Positions 23,638 through 38,600 of a stretch of 64,000 bases of DNA are shown here, one piece after another. The position numbers were made by a program, and so were the translations under genes. The stretch spans positions 134,587,960 through 134,651,959 of the forward strand of contig NC_045427.1 of the NCBI RefSeq assembly GCF_902635505.1, read 5' to 3'. The notes below the pieces were generated by a model, which had not been told where the DNA came from, did not search any database, and saw only the letters and a list, made by a program, of their open reading frames with translations. The stretch is from Sarcophilus harrisii. Lineage: Eukaryota > Chordata > Mammalia > Dasyuromorphia > Dasyuridae. Positions within the stretch are counted from its first letter, which is position 1; the number at the start of each line of letters is the position of its first letter.

Positions 23638-23655
23638 ATGGAACGGCTGCAGAAG
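23638..23655 (+). CDS. DMTN: DMTN coding exon 1 (residues 1-6)
   Basis: Encodes MERLQK and ends AAG|GTAGGT in phase 0. The exon extends 5' as untranslated sequence. Two acceptor-like AGs precede the ATG (after 23600 and after 23626), so the exact 5' border is open. The ATG context has G at +4 but T at -3, so it is not a strong Kozak site. An in-frame TGA at 23608 closes the frame upstream if the longer exon is used. Confidence 0.93.
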
Positions 23656-26600
23656 GTAGGTGGCGGGCCGTGGACTTCCTCATGCCCGGTCCCCACTCTC
23701 AGGCAAGGGGAGAGGCAGGTGAGGGAGGGAGTATTTGGGGGCTGGAGGGTAAAGGATCAGGTCCAGGGTTTGGCCAGCCCACCTGCTCACCAGTTTGACA
23801 CTCGTGCCACCTGGTGGCTGCTCATGCCATAGTAGCCCAATTCCAACTTTTTTTTTTTTTTTTAAGAGGATAGAATGGGGGTACGGGGAGTGCTCGAGTA
23901 AGAGACCCTCTCCCATCCCCGCTTCCCTCACGCACACCTCCCCTCACCCAGGCCCTTTCCCCAGACCTCTGTTCACCCATGTCTCCCACTTCCCAGCAAC
24001 CGCTCACCTCCCCTGGGAGCGTGAGCTCCTCCCGAGACTCCAGTGTGCCTGGCTCTCCCTGCAGCATTGTGGTGAGTACCAGCCCCAGCCCTGGTCCTCA
24101 GCCCCTGCCAGGTGTGTGTCTGGGGTGGGGTTGGTCAAGAGGGTGAGAAGTAGGTTAGATGCCCTCAGCCAAGCTGAGATCTCTGGGTTCAGGAAGCTGT
24201 GTGGTGTGGGCTGCCGTGTCTGCCTCGGGGTGAGGAGACCCAGGTATCCTGGGTAACAAGTCTGCCCCTGTCTTGTCTCTCTCTGCAGGCCAAGATGGAT
24301 AATCAGGTGCTGGGGTATAAGGACCTGGCTGCCATCCCCAAGGACAAGGCCATCCTGGACATCGAAAGACCAGACTTGATGATCTATGAACCACACTTTA
24401 CCTACTCCCTCCTGGATCATGTAGAGCTGCCTCGAAGCAGAGAGGTAAGAGAGAGGGGGTGATACAAAAGGAGGGAGACAGACAGAAAGGGAGAGACAGA
24501 GACAGTGAGAGACAGAAACAGAGACAGAGACAGGGAAAGAGGGGAAAAGACAGAGACAGAGAAATAAAAAGACACAGAGACAAAGACAGACAGACAGATG
24601 GGAGGGACAGAGACAGAGACACAAAGACACACAAAGAGAGGGAGAAAGACAGTGAGAGACAGAAAAAGAGACAGAGCTACAGAGAGACAAAGACAAAGAC
24701 AAGAGAGGGGGGGAAAGAGAGACAGTGAGAGACAAAAAAGAGACAGAGAGAGAGGAGAAAAGACAGAGACAGAGAAATAAAGAGACATAGAGACAGACAG
24801 ATAGAAGAGACAGAGAAAGAGAGACAGCGAGAAACAGAAAAAGAGACACACAGAGAGAGAAAAGGACAAAGACAGACAAAGAGAGGGAAAAAGATGGAGA
24901 TAGTGAGAGACTGAAAAAGAGAGAGAGACAAAGAGACAGAGAAAAAGGGAAAAAGAGACAGAGACAAGGAAATAAAGAGACACAGAGGCAGACACAGATA
25001 GACAGATGGGAGGAATAGAGACAAAGAGAGAGAGAGAGAAACACAGAGATAAAGACAGAGACAAAGGCAGATGGGAGGGACAGAGATAGAGACAGACAGA
25101 CAGAGACAGAACAGAAACAAACAGACACACAGAGAGACACAGAGAGGATGAAGAAGCACTCTTTTGGGGGAAAGAAAAAAAGTAACAGCTTTTATGTAGA
25201 GTTTTCAGCCTTATAAAATGTTTTGTATTTGTTATCTCATTAGATTCTATAACAACCTTAGGTAAATGTTATTTTTATCCCTATTTTATAGATGAGGAAA
25301 CTGCTGAAAGGCTACGTGACTTGCTGAAAGTCACATAGCTAGTAAGTGTTTGGGGTTAGCTTTAAACTCAGTTCTTCCTGACTTCAAATTTAGTATCCAC
25401 TTTGCCACTGAGCTTAGTGTCCTCTAAACAATAAGTTATTTAGAAGAAACTCTCATTGTATCTTGTTTAGGCAGGAGAGAGATTCAAGATGATGAGAAAT
25501 GGGAAGTGTACCCAAGGAAATTGCATGGGGAAGACATGCTGGATTTGGAGTCAGAGGACCCCTATCTCTGCCATTTACTCCCCAGCCTGTCTTGAGCAAA
25601 ATATTTTCTTGCCCTCTGGGCCTCTGCAACAACTAACTCTGGTTCTATGACCTTATATGATAACTAGTATTAATTAAGTGCTTAACAGTAGTAATTTACT
25701 CTTACTATGAGTTAAAATAACACATTTTAAATTTATCTTGTTCTATTAGTTCTTTCTATTAGTTGTTGTTTAGGATATAGAAGCAAACAGAATGTTGGGA
25801 CTAAAAGGACTTTCAGGGCATTTATTCCAACCTCTTCTATTTTACACAGGGTACCGAAGACTAGGAGGAAGTGACTAGTCCATAGCTATAGAACTAATTA
25901 TTAGAAGAGCTAGGATCAGAACCCAAGGACAGTGGTTGGAGCACTAGATTAGTGGTTAGGAAGATCTGGCCTCAGACACTTACTAGCTGTGTGACCCTGG
26001 GCAGATCACTTAACTTGTGTTTACCTCAATTTCCTCATCTATAAAAAGGGGATAATAATAGTACCTATCCCCCAAGCTTGTTATGAGGATCGAATGAGAT
26101 AATTGTAAAGTGCTAAGCACAGAGCCTAGCACATAGTAACTGCTATATAAATGTTACCTACTACTAGTTATTTACTATTATGTTCAAAACAGTCTCATCT
26201 AGAGATCTAACAAATAAATAAGATGCACACGTTCCTTTAGAGTAGTTACGTTTGCCTATAAAACATTTCCTTGAGATAATATTTGTAAAGCACTTAGCAG
26301 AGTGTCTGGCACTTAGTAGGTAATGAACAAATGTTTCCTTTCTGTCTTCCCCTCGATCATTAAATTAACTTTATGAGGTAGGTTGGGCAGTTATTATCGT
26401 GTGTTCAATTGTTTTTTAGTGGAGTGTAACTCTTCATGATCGCATTTTGGGTTTTCTTGGCAAAGATACTGGAATGGCTTGCCATTTCCTTTTCCAGGTC
26501 ATTTGACATGTGAGGAAATGGAGGCAAATAGGGTTAAGTAGCTTGTCCAGGATCACATCTTACTGAGGCTAGATTTGAAGGCTGGGCATTCTATCCACTG

Positions 26601-29600
26601 TGTCACCTAACTGCTCACAGTTATCATTATCATTCATCAAATGCAGAAGAAACTAAGGACAGGAAAATTCATCAAAGTACTAGTACTCAACAGAATTAGA
26701 ATTATTTTCTCTAAGTTAGGTGCCTTGGGGAGACAGGAGTCCCTTTCTTCAGGAAGTACAAAATCTAGCTGGGGAAGCAAGATATAGATAACTTAAAAAG
26801 ATATTATTTAGAAATAAATGGCTAGAGCAGGGTGACCGGAGCTTTGTCCTAGGGCTCCAAATTTAGAAGTAAGCAACAGCACTTGCAGAATCTTTTAGCA
26901 GCATTAGAAACAACAACATTTGCCACTTAGCAAGAAAATTGAGTTAAAATGGGAAACTACCAGATGGCTGCTGGAGTGAGCTTCTTCCCACCCCACCTCT
27001 GCCTTACTTTGCATTGTGACAGGCTGTTGGGGTCTCTGTCTCTCTACCACATGAGGAGGGTACCACACCCTCCTCAACTAAAGTTGTGCTTCTTGTTGAT
27101 CATCCCTATTAGTTATAGCTGTAGCCTGATGCATGTCTACCTTAATCAATCAATAAACATTAAGTGCCTACTAGATACCTAGCACTGTGTTGCCCTTTAC
27201 AATGACTTCTCATCACCAGGAACAGATCATAAATAACTCAGGTGAGATTCCTCATCTGTGCTGAAAATCATTGCAGCATCCATAGATGTAAGTGCACATC
27301 TTATTCAACAAGTTATTAACTAATACTAGGAAAGAAGCTATAGCATTCCCCAAGAAGAGAACATGTTAATTCATAAAGAATCTATTCCCCTCATTCCTAG
27401 TCTCAATGTCCCAGATTCTTCTTGGGATCCAGGGCCACAGCTGGAGTTCTAAGTCTGTTCAGGGAAAATTCAGGTTAAGGAAAACTAGAGGGAAGAGGAG
27501 GATTAGTTTAGCTATGATTGCAGATTTCTTCCTCTTCATTCATTCAGTCATGTTGGGCTCTTCATGACCTCATGACACATAAGGCTCTTCTATCCTTCAC
27601 TATCTCCTGCAATTTGTAGAAACTCATGTTCTTTGCTTCCCTGACACTATCTATTAATCTCATCTTCTGCCTTTCCCTTCTCCCTTTGCCTTCAATATTT
27701 CCTAAAAACAGGGTCTTTTCCACTATTAAGTCTGATGTTTTCATACAGCCAAAGCTTTACCTTGAATATTTGTCTTTCAATGAGTAGTGTGAATTAATTT
27801 CTTTAAATATTGTCTGATTTGATCTCCTTGCTGTCCAAGGAACTCTTGGAAGTTTTCTCCAATGCTATAATTTGAAAGTAACTATTTTCCAATGTTCAGC
27901 TTTTCTTATAGTCCAACTCTCACAGCCATACATCATTACTGGAAAAACCATAGCTTTGATTATATGGACTTATGTCAGCAAGATGATGTCTCTGCTTTTT
28001 GGTATGCTGTCCAAATTTGCTATAGTTTTCCTTCCAAGGAGCAAGCTCCTTTTAATTTCATGGCTCCGATCACCATCTGCAGTGATTTTTGAGCCCAACA
28101 ATATAAAATCTGACACTGCTTCCATTTCTTCTCCCTCTAATTGCCAGGAAGTGATGGAACCAGTTGCCATGATCTTAAGGTTTTTTTGTTGTTTTTTTTT
28201 TTTTTTACCGTCAAGCTTCTTCTCCCTGAGGCCTTCTCTAAGGAACCACTGTAGGATTGTCTTTTGTCATAATAACTGCTCAGGTGGCTAGAAAAGACTT
28301 GCTGCAGTAGGGAGTCCCGGAAGGATGGATGGGATATAAACAAAGAGAAAAAGAGAAGGTAACCTGGTTAGAAAGAAGTGAAATATAACTGTATTGTAAT
28401 TTATAATAATCATTTGAGCCAGAGGCTACCTATAGGTAAGTTAAGGGAAGATAAAAGATATAAACTGGAGTCAGATTGTGAAAAGCTTTGAATGCTAGTC
28501 AAAATAATTTGTATTTTTTTCATTTTGTTGGTCTTATCTTCCTCCATTAAATTGTAAAATTTATAGGCAAAGAACTATAACTGCTCTTTAAAAGGCATTA
28601 AGGACACTGCCCTAAACCATAGGTGCCTTTAAACACTTGTTGCATAAACAATGTAACAAGGGAGCTAGAAACAGTATAACCAATGCAGTTTTAGGCTACA
28701 TGGATAAAAGTATGTCTACAATGAAGGAGATGATAGTCCTGCTAATTTCCTTTCCAGTTGGACAGTTTCAAGTTCTATACACCTTCTTTTTTTTTTATTA
28801 AAGCTTTTTATTTTTCAAAACATATTCATGGACAATTCTTCAACATTAGCCCTTATGCAAGGCACAACCCTGTGTTCCAATTTCCCGCCTCCCCTTCCTC
28901 CACATTCTCCCTTAGATAGCAAGTAGTCCAATATATGTTAAACATGGTAGAAATATATATTAAATCCAATATATGTACACATATTTATACAATTATTGTG
29001 CCACACAAGAAAAAAAAGAGAAGCAAAATAAAATGCCAGCAAACGGCAACAAAAGAGTTGAGAATGTTGTGTTGTAGTCCACAATGAGTTCCCACAGTGC
29101 TCTCTCTGGGTGCATCTGGCTCTCTTCCTCACTGAACAATTGGAACTGGTTTGAATCATCTCATTGTTGAAGAGAGTCATGTCCATCAGAAGTGATCATC
29201 GTATAGTCTTGTTGTTGTCTTGTATAATGATCTCCTGGCTCATTTCACTCAACATCAGTTCGTGTAAGTCTCTCCAGGCCTCTCTGAAATCATCCTGCTG
29301 ATTGTTTTTTTTACAGAACAATAATATTACATAACATTCATATACCATAACCTATTCAGCCATTCTCCAATTGATGGACATCCACTCAGTTTCCCGTTTC
29401 TAGCCACTACAAACAGGGCTGCCACAAACATTCTTGCACATACAGCTTCCTTTCCCTCCTTTAAAATCTCTTTGGGATATACAAACACTGCTGAATCAAA
29501 GGGTATACACCGTTTGATAACTTTTTGAGGCTCTATACATCTTAATGAATGAATGAAAAGGCATTTATTAAATGCTTTATATGTACCTGGCAATATGATA

Positions 29601-32600
29601 AATGCTAGGAATGCAAATATTAAGGTGAGAAGGTTTCTGCCCTGCAGGGGCTTACATTCTAATGGACAAGATATACATTTAGTAGTGGCCAGGGAGGGGT
29701 ATTGATAAGTTTGACAAGTTACAAGGATGGTGAGTGAAGCCATAAGGGATACAATTATTATACCCTTTCTAGTAGAGATGGCAGCAGTGATTTGATTATG
29801 GTTTCAGAACCCAAAGTAGGGAGGAAGACAAGAGGAGGTTACATTCAAGACGAAAAGATCAAAAAATGATGGGCAAGAAGGTGGCCAGAGAGTAAAACGA
29901 AGCATGACTAAAGCCAGCCTAGATATGACAGATCCATCAGGAAGAATATTGAAGCTATGAGACCATGGGTCAGTCAATTAACTTTTTAGTGCCTCCAAAC
30001 AACTCTTAAGTTGGTGGAGAGAATCTTCATTCAAGGAGAAGTCCACAGTAATGAAATCACATGTCTTGATCTCCCTCTGCCCCTTATAAAAAAAAAAAAG
30101 ACTTAAATATGTCTAAAGATGACTAAAATTGAATGGGAATTTAAAACCATATCCTGTATGTTTGTTGTCTTCCCATTAACATATTTTCCTTGAGAGAAGC
30201 AACTATCTTACTTCTCTATCTGTAATCATAGCTATCAAGCTTTGTATGAAGCACTGTTAATAAATTAATTTCCATTAATTAATTGACTAATTATAATTTA
30301 CATAAGGATAATTTGAAGACCTTGAACATGTTTAATTAAAAAAAAAAGATGACATGGGGTAGCCATGATATGCTAGCTGTCTTCAAGCATCTGAAGAACC
30401 ACTTGTGGGAGAACAATGAGATTTATTCTCTTAGCCCCAAAGGATAGAATGAAGAGAAATGCATGGCAAAGAGGCAGGTTTTAGGTGTGATATATTAATT
30501 AATTAAAGCTATCCCAAAGTGAAGTTATTTTGAGAATGAATGAAAATGATTAAAGAACTTGACTTTTCATGTTTGTGTCAGAGAACTTGTTTTTCTTCTT
30601 CAGTTAGAGATAGGAGTTGGGAAGGAGAGAAGACAAATTTTTGTTGGTTGGGAAAAAAAAGAAAAATTAATTTAAAAAAAGATTGAAGGAGCAACTTCAA
30701 TTGGTGTAGTAGATAGAGCACTAGTCCTGAAGGCAGGAGGACCTGAGTTCAAATTTGGTTTAATCACTTAACACTTCCTGGCTGTGTGATCCTGGGCAAG
30801 TCTCTTAAACCCAATTGCCTCAGCAAAATAATAATAATAATAAAAAGATTGAAAAAAGCATGTGCCATGAGAAGACCATAGTGATAAGACCCAGAGATAC
30901 AAGTAGAAAAATGAAACAATTCCTCTTCTTAAAGGGGTCACCCTAATTAAAGGAGATAAAGGACATATAAAAGGATTGGTCTAAAGGGGGATAAAGGAGA
31001 TGGTAGGTCCCTCATTGGAAGTCTTCAAATGATATCTAGATAACCATTAGCCAGAGAAGGCTACAGAGAAGGCTATTCCTCTACAAGGAATAACTGTTCT
31101 GATATGGTTAGAATAAGGACCCCATTAAGGTCCTTTTTGACAATTTGTGTTAAGGGATGAATGCTTGCCTGACAGATAGATGGGGTTGAAGATGAATGTA
31201 GTAGTATATGACAAGAAAATGCAGCTAGGTGGCACAATGGATATAGAGTGCTGCACTTGGAGTCAGGAAAACCTGAATTCAGGTCTTGCTGAGACACTTA
31301 CTAGTTATATGACCCTGGGAAAGAGTCATTTAGGCTATGTTGGCTGTAGTTTTTTCATCTGTAAAAACGGGATGATAATAACACTTTTCTTCCATGGTGG
31401 TTATTAGAATAAAATGAGATGTTTGTAAATTGCTTTATAAGTTTTAAAGTTCTAGATTAACGCTGGCTATTGTTATTGAAATTATTATAGAGGAGATTAT
31501 GTGAAAGATAGGCCATGGGGATCTAAGAATGAAAAAATAGATACGAAAATTCATCTAAGATTGAGGTTCTTAAATTTCTTGGCAATTAAAGAAGCCTGTG
31601 CACTCTTCTCAAAGTAATGTTTTTAAATAATTAAAAGAAATGATATTTTTTTCAGTTAGAGGTTAATGAAAACAAAAAATATATATTTTCTTTGACGTTC
31701 AAGTTTATGAACCTCCATGAAATTTATTTATGGCCCTAAGGCCATAACAGCTCCTGGTCTAAAGAGACAAGGCATGGGTACAATACTTGAAGGAATGGAG
31801 ATGTGCATTTTAGCAATCCAGGAAGAATGAGCATCAGGGTCACCTCTTTAATCAATAACCAATAAATGTTTATCAAATGCCTATCATGTGCCAGACATCT
31901 CTAACATAAATCCTTATACCTTCACAGCGCTCTCTGTCACCCAAATCTACATCTCCCCCACCATCCCCTGAGGTAAGTCTGTCGTCCCCCTCATCTGGGT
32001 CATTTATATTCCACCATACTGAGGATATTAGTTACATGTTGGTACCTCATTCACATTCTATATAGTCCATGGGAGAATCATGGGACTAAGAATCTTTCTT
32101 ATATGGAGACTCTAGACAGAGCTCATATCACAGGCCAGTTCTTTGTCTGTCTATATAATCCATGGGATACATTCATGGCTTGAGCCAGTGGCTCCCCTGG
32201 TCATTTCTCTTGAGATCTCTGTGTGTCATGGCTTTATGCTGAGGTTAGGGCTACCAGGGTGCTGTGGAAGGAACCACAAATAGGTCCCCATTGAGCTCAT
32301 CTTCTTGTGTCCAGGTGGTCTGGCCAGAAAGCAGGTCACCAGGGACTGTGTCTCAGACCCCTGCACCCAGGACTAGTGGGACCCCCCGGAGCAGCCTGCC
32401 TCATTTCCACCGACCTGGTAAGTTTCATCATCATCATCATCAATGTTTCCTTTCCTCTAGACCTGACTTTTCCTGACACTAGGCACCAAAAGCACAATCC
32501 CCTCCTTGGCGAAGCTGAGGAAACTGGGTAGGACTACCTGTGTAGAGGAGACTGGGAGAATTACCCTAATGGTAAGCTCAGTAGAGGATAGCTCCTGAGA

Positions 32601-35600
32601 TGGGTGAGTCAGTGTTTTTACCTCTCCCACTCAGAAAACGCCTGGAGTGTAGGTTAACACCATCCCCTCTCCCCAAGCCAATTACTGACTCTTTCTTTTG
32701 AAGTTTTCCCATTTGTGCCTTGGACTATAGAACAACTCCCAAGGAATTCCTGCCCAAACACTTCCTTTTCACCTTCCATTTGGCTTTATTCTTTTGTCAT
32801 CAAGTTACCTAAGCCCTTCTTGCTTCCACATGCTCTTGTTTTCATTCTGTCTTGTTTCTTTATCAGAGACCACTCGTGCTGAGTTTAACATTTACAAGAA
32901 ACCACCCATCTATAAACAGAGAGGTAGGACTTGCTCCATATTCCTTTCCCCTGTTTGTATTAGGCTTCTAGAGGCATGAGAATTAGGGGGAGGTGGGATG
33001 GTAAAGGAGTTAGGACAAAGGATGGGGTGAAGGGAGCTTGGGCAGAGGGTATGATGGACGGGAGACAGGAAGAGGAAAGAATTTGGCTATGTGCTAATTG
33101 TCTACATTGCTCTTGGTTTTATAGAGTCTGTGGGAACAAGTCCACAGAGCAAGCACCACATTGAGGACCTCATCATCGAGTCATCCAAGTTCCCAGCAGC
33201 TCAGCCCCCCGACCCCAATCAACCAGCTAAGATTGAAACTGACTACTGGCCATGTCCACCATCTCTGGCTGTTGTGGGTATGAGGGGTAGGGACTGGGGA
33301 ACTGCAGGGATGTCACTCACAAGTTCCTTTTTGTTCCCACTTTTTAAAATAATTTTATGGTTAAGTTTTATTCATTCCTCTTGGTTTTATACACTTCTAG
33401 GTATACTTCCCCTTCCCAATCCACTTTCTAATTGAACCTTAATTTGTAAAACATTATTGATACCTGGACGACATTTGACATTGTATACAATATATCATGC
33501 TTATAGTGCCTGGCCCCACCCCCTGCTATTCCCCAACTCTATATAGAGGAAAGACATGTTTTATAATCTGTTTTCCAAGATCTTGGGTTTCTATAATCCT
33601 CTTCTCCTCAACACAATGCTTCCCACCTGTCTTCTTGTTCTTCTTAAAAATAGTATTTTATTTTTTCCAAATATACGTAAAGACAAATTTCAACTTTTTT
33701 TTTTAAATTTGAGTATCAAATTTTCTCCCTCTCTCTCACTTCCCTAAGACAAAAAGCAATTTGATATAGGTTATGTATGTATACTCATATAAAACATTTC
33801 CATATTAGTCATGTGAAAAAAAGGAAACAGACCAAAAGGAAAAAAAAATCACACACACACAAAATGAAAATAATATGCTTCGATCTGCATTCACACTCTA
33901 TCAGTTCTTTCTCCGGAGGTAGATAGTACTTTTCATCATCAGGCCTTTAGAATTGTCTTGGATAATTTTATTTCTGAGAAGAGTGGAGTCATTCATTATT
34001 GATCATCATACAGTGCTGCTGTTACTGTGTACAATAGTTCCTTACCACCCCTTTTAAGACCTATTCTGACTACCACAACCTCCAATGATCTCCCCTTTTC
34101 TCTGAGCCCTCATAAACTGTGCCATTTATTTGACTTTTACCATATATTTCTTTGTGTTAGTGTGTTTCCTCTAATAGAATAGGAGCTCTCTTTGGGCAAG
34201 GACTGGATCTTATATCATTTTACATCTCAACACAGTATGTAGCATGCAGTAGGCACTCCAGAAAACTTGGTTGAGTTGACTGATCAACTGACTCTTAAAT
34301 CTTTTCTTTTTTCAAATAATTGATTGATTGATTGATTACTTCCATTTTAAAGTTTTCCTGATGTCTTGTGTTTCTACACTAGTCTTTTCCCCATATATTT
34401 CTCCTCTCTCTGCTACCCCAATCATTTTTTATAGCTAAGAAAGAACAATTAAAGCACACCAGTCAATGTTCTGCTCCATTTTCCAGAGACAGAATGGAGG
34501 AAGCGGAAGGCATCTCGGAGAGGAGCAGAAGAGGAGGAGGAGGAGGAAGATGATGACTCAGGGGAAGACATCAAGGCTTTAAGGGAGCGACAGAAAGAGG
34601 AACTCAGTAAGGTAGCATTCCACTTTTTCCTGGGCCTCACATCCATTTTTTCCCTAACCCCTGTGGCAGGTTTCATCTGGTCCATCTTGGAAAAGTGACT
34701 CAATTAGATAGAATGTGTGAGGAAGGCTCTTTCCTGCCAAATGTTATATAATGTTCTTGAGGGCAAGAAATGACCTGAAAATACTGCCTGGACTCAGTAC
34801 ATTATTATTTTCTCCTGAAAAGGAACTTGAAGGGAAAAATGCTTGAACAGAAGCAGAGGCAGAGTGGGTCTCTCTAGACCAGGGCAATAGCAGCCTGACC
34901 TTTTGAAGGGATGAAGGACTAGACAGAGAAAGGGCAGATCATGGCTAGAAGGGTAGAAGGCTATTCCAGGTTATTCCAGGAATGTTGTTGTTGTTATTCA
35001 GTTGTTTGAATCATATCCAACTCTTTGTGCCCCCATTTGGGGTTTTTCTTGGCAGAGACATTTGGAGTAGTTTGCCATTTCCTTCCCCAGCTCATTTTTA
35101 CAGATGAGGAAACTGAAGCAGACAGGGTTAAGTGTCTTTCCCAGGGTCTCACAGCTAGTAAGTGTCTAAGGCTGGATTTTAATTCATAAAGATGAATGGT
35201 TCTGATTCCAAGTCCAGCGCTCTATTCACAACACCACTTAATTTTCAGGGGTACAATCCAATTGAATTTGACGAACATTTATTAACTACCTGCTGTGTAG
35301 AAAAGCATCCTACCAGGTACTTGGGCTATAAAGACTAAAAACCAAAAATATCCCCTGCTTTCTAGGAGCTTATATTCTCCTATGTGCTAGGAAGCAGGGA
35401 GAAGAGATCCTTTATGTATACAAATAAATACAATGTAATTTAAAGAGGGAGAACTATTAATAATAGTAACAATAATGATTAATAATGGGGTACAGGACTG
35501 GCATCAAGAAAGATTTAGTAAGAGAGAGAACAAAATTGTTTTGAAGTAACCTAGGGATTTTGCAAGGCTGAAGAAAAAAGGAAGGAGCACATGGGGAAGC

Positions 35601-38600
35601 AACTGAGACAATAGCATTATAGGTGGGAGATGAGCACAAAGAACTATGCTTCTCTTATCTAATCTGTGGTTGAGCAAAAGAAGTGGCAAAGGAATGAGGT
35701 CCTTCTATTAGCCAGAGTGGAGTCTATGTCTATGTTCACAGGAATCGAAGCTATGATGTAGGAGATCATGGGACAAAAGTAAGAAAGTATTCAGGTTTTA
35801 GGAGTCCCCACAAGGATTTCTTGCCTTTGTCTGGCATGGTCCCTACTGGGCCTCCATATCTATTCCTTATAGAAATGAGACAGAGGAATCCCAAGCGTCA
35901 GTATCTATTCACAGTTTTCCTGTTACAGGTCACCTCCAACTTGGGGAAGATGATCCTGAAGGAGGAGATGGAAAAGTCCTTACCCATTCGTAGGAAAACC
36001 CGCTCCCTGCCTGACCGAACACCCTTTCATACTTGTAAGTTTTATTGAGGGAATCCTAGATCCCAAGTCTTCCACTCAACCCTAGGGACCAGAATCAATA
36101 AATCAATAAATATTTATTATTGAACTGGGGGAACTTAATAGGACTCAGTACTACTGAGTACTTTTGATCATATACCTAGCACATTTAGGTACTGATGAAC
36201 ATCTGAGAGAAGAGGAAAAATTGCTTTCTTTACTCTTAAGAAACTCATTCTCATTTAGGGAAGGGAGACAAGATTGACACATGAAAAACAATAGTAAACA
36301 ATAAAAGATGTTATATAACTAAGGGTACAATAAGCTATAATTACTACAGCATTATAGAGGTAATGGATGTGAATGAGAGTGATCAGGAACTTATCAATAA
36401 ACAATATAAAAAAATTTGTGTAGCTTTTAAGGTCTGCAAAATGCTTAACCTAAAAAAAGGAGTTTTTTTTAATGTTAAATGTATATTTGACATATATGTG
36501 TTATGTAGGATGTAAGTGCTATTATTCCCATTTTACAAATGAGGAAACTGAGGCAAAGAGTAGTTACACAACTTGCCCAAGGTGAAATAAATAACTGAGG
36601 AAGAATTTGCATTCAGATCTTCCTGTTGTCAAGTCTATTGCTTTATACTGCCTGAATCAACAAATATTAATTCATTAATTAATTTTGAAATTTTAGGCAT
36701 CTTTTATATTTGGATCACCCTCATTTCTGAATATCCTCCTTCCCCCACTCCTTCCCTCCCATGAATCATCCCTGATAATAAAATATATATATTTTTAAAA
36801 AACAGTTCAGTAAAATGAATAGATGAACTAAGATTGGTAGTATATACAATGTTTCATACCCAGTTAGTTTCCTACCTCTTCTAGGAAGGAAGAAAGGGGC
36901 CCAACTCAACAGTATTTGTTTACTATGCATATGCATTGTGTTGGGTTCTGGGAATGATATAAAAAGAGATAAGACAAGGCTCTTAACAATCCTCCATTTA
37001 ACTCTAATCCACAAGTCATTCCACCTCTCCCTCTGCCTCAACCTCTCCCAAAGATCTCTAATCCTTCCATCCCCCAGTACTTCCTCAAGTCATTATCTTT
37101 TTCTTATTTCACCTCTTCCCTTTCACATACTAACCAATTTAACTCTACTCTGTCTTCTATCCTCCAAACCTTGCTTCCTTGTCCACTGACCATTCATAGC
37201 TCCAAATCCCAACCTTAGTCTTACCATTTGCCACTTCTGATTCTATATACATGCTGCCGAGTAAGGCTGGTACAGGTCACAAAACTGAGCAGATAGGGCT
37301 CACTAAGAATTTATGTTATCTAACTTCAACTGGGTCCTCACTGCTGCAAGTCAGTCTTTTTATTCCCTTTCTCCACTTCTCATCTAGGCTTTCCTAAACC
37401 TTTTTTCTTCCTACAACTCCCACACTTCTCTCTCCAGTCTTGCCCTCAACTGAGAAAATAGAAACTGTCTTCTGGGGGCTTCTTGTCTCTTCTTCATTTC
37501 AAAATCTCTCAAAGAAATGGCTTGACTCCTTTACTCTGATAACAATAGAGTCAATCAAGGCCAGCCCCTCCATGTGTGCCATTTAGCTGGTCTCATTCCA
37601 TCTCATCCCATTCTATTCAATTACTCTTTCAATCATCCTCCTTTTTTCTCTCCAATCTTCAGTCTTTCCTTTACTACAGATGGACATTGTCAGTTAATCT
37701 GATATCTACTAAAGACCTTAGCTTAAAAAGGCCAAGGTCTCCCACTGCATCCAAGCCATCTCCAATTGTCCTGATCCAAATCTGGCTGCTGGATTCAGAT
37801 GGTTCTGGAGGAGGACGTGAGGCAGGTTGACCCTGCACAGCCTCCCTCACTTAAATCTAAGTCTCCTTGATGACATGGTCCTCTTCAAGAAGGAAGAACA
37901 AACAACAACTGGTTCCTTCCTGCTGCCTACAACATGCACAAGACTCCCTTAAAATTTTATTCAATATCAACTGCAGTTGAGTCTACTCTTCCTGTAGACC
38001 ATATCTGAGGACACCCTCAGATCTTCTGACTCCCCTCCCTTTCTTTACCAAATTCTTAGAAAAAGCTGTCTATATTCATTACTTCCATTCTTCTCATTCA
38101 CTACTCAGCCCTTGGCAATTTGGCTTCCTATGTCATTACTTAATTGAAATTACTCTCTCCAAAATTACCGATAGTATCTTTTTTTTTTAAAAAAATTATT
38201 TTATTTTAAAAAACAGAATAAGAAAAAAAAAAAGAAAAGGAATACAAAACAAAATGAAACAAAAGCAAGTATTGTCATGTTCCCAGCAGAACATCAGGGA
38301 GGATTCCAAATATGTAATAACAAATAAAAATTATCAGATCAAGAAAATATATGTATATTAGAAGAAATTATATTCATGAATGTCCATCTTTTCTTTTGTT
38401 CCTTGTATAGTTCTTTTGTTCTCTGCTGAGTACCTTTTTTTACTTTATTCTTTTTTCCCTCTTTCATTCCCCCCTCCAATCCCAAGCAGGCAATAGTTAA
38501 AAGAAGATAATATTTATGTGTATGTATATATCTACATATATAGATATATACATACACACACACACAAATATCCCCACACATAGACACACACATATCTTTC

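Noticed and set aside
24004-25140. Minus-strand open frame of 378 codons
   Set aside because: It is the complement of the GACAGA minisatellite in intron 3; only Ser/Leu/Cys/Val/Phe low-complexity, no homology.
24470-25150. CRISPR-like array
   Set aside because: Continuous degenerate hexamer repeat without spacers; vertebrate DNA.
27970-28170. RT-like frame as a domesticated gene
   Set aside because: Short, inside a truncated RTE copy with stops around it; no sign of retained coding.
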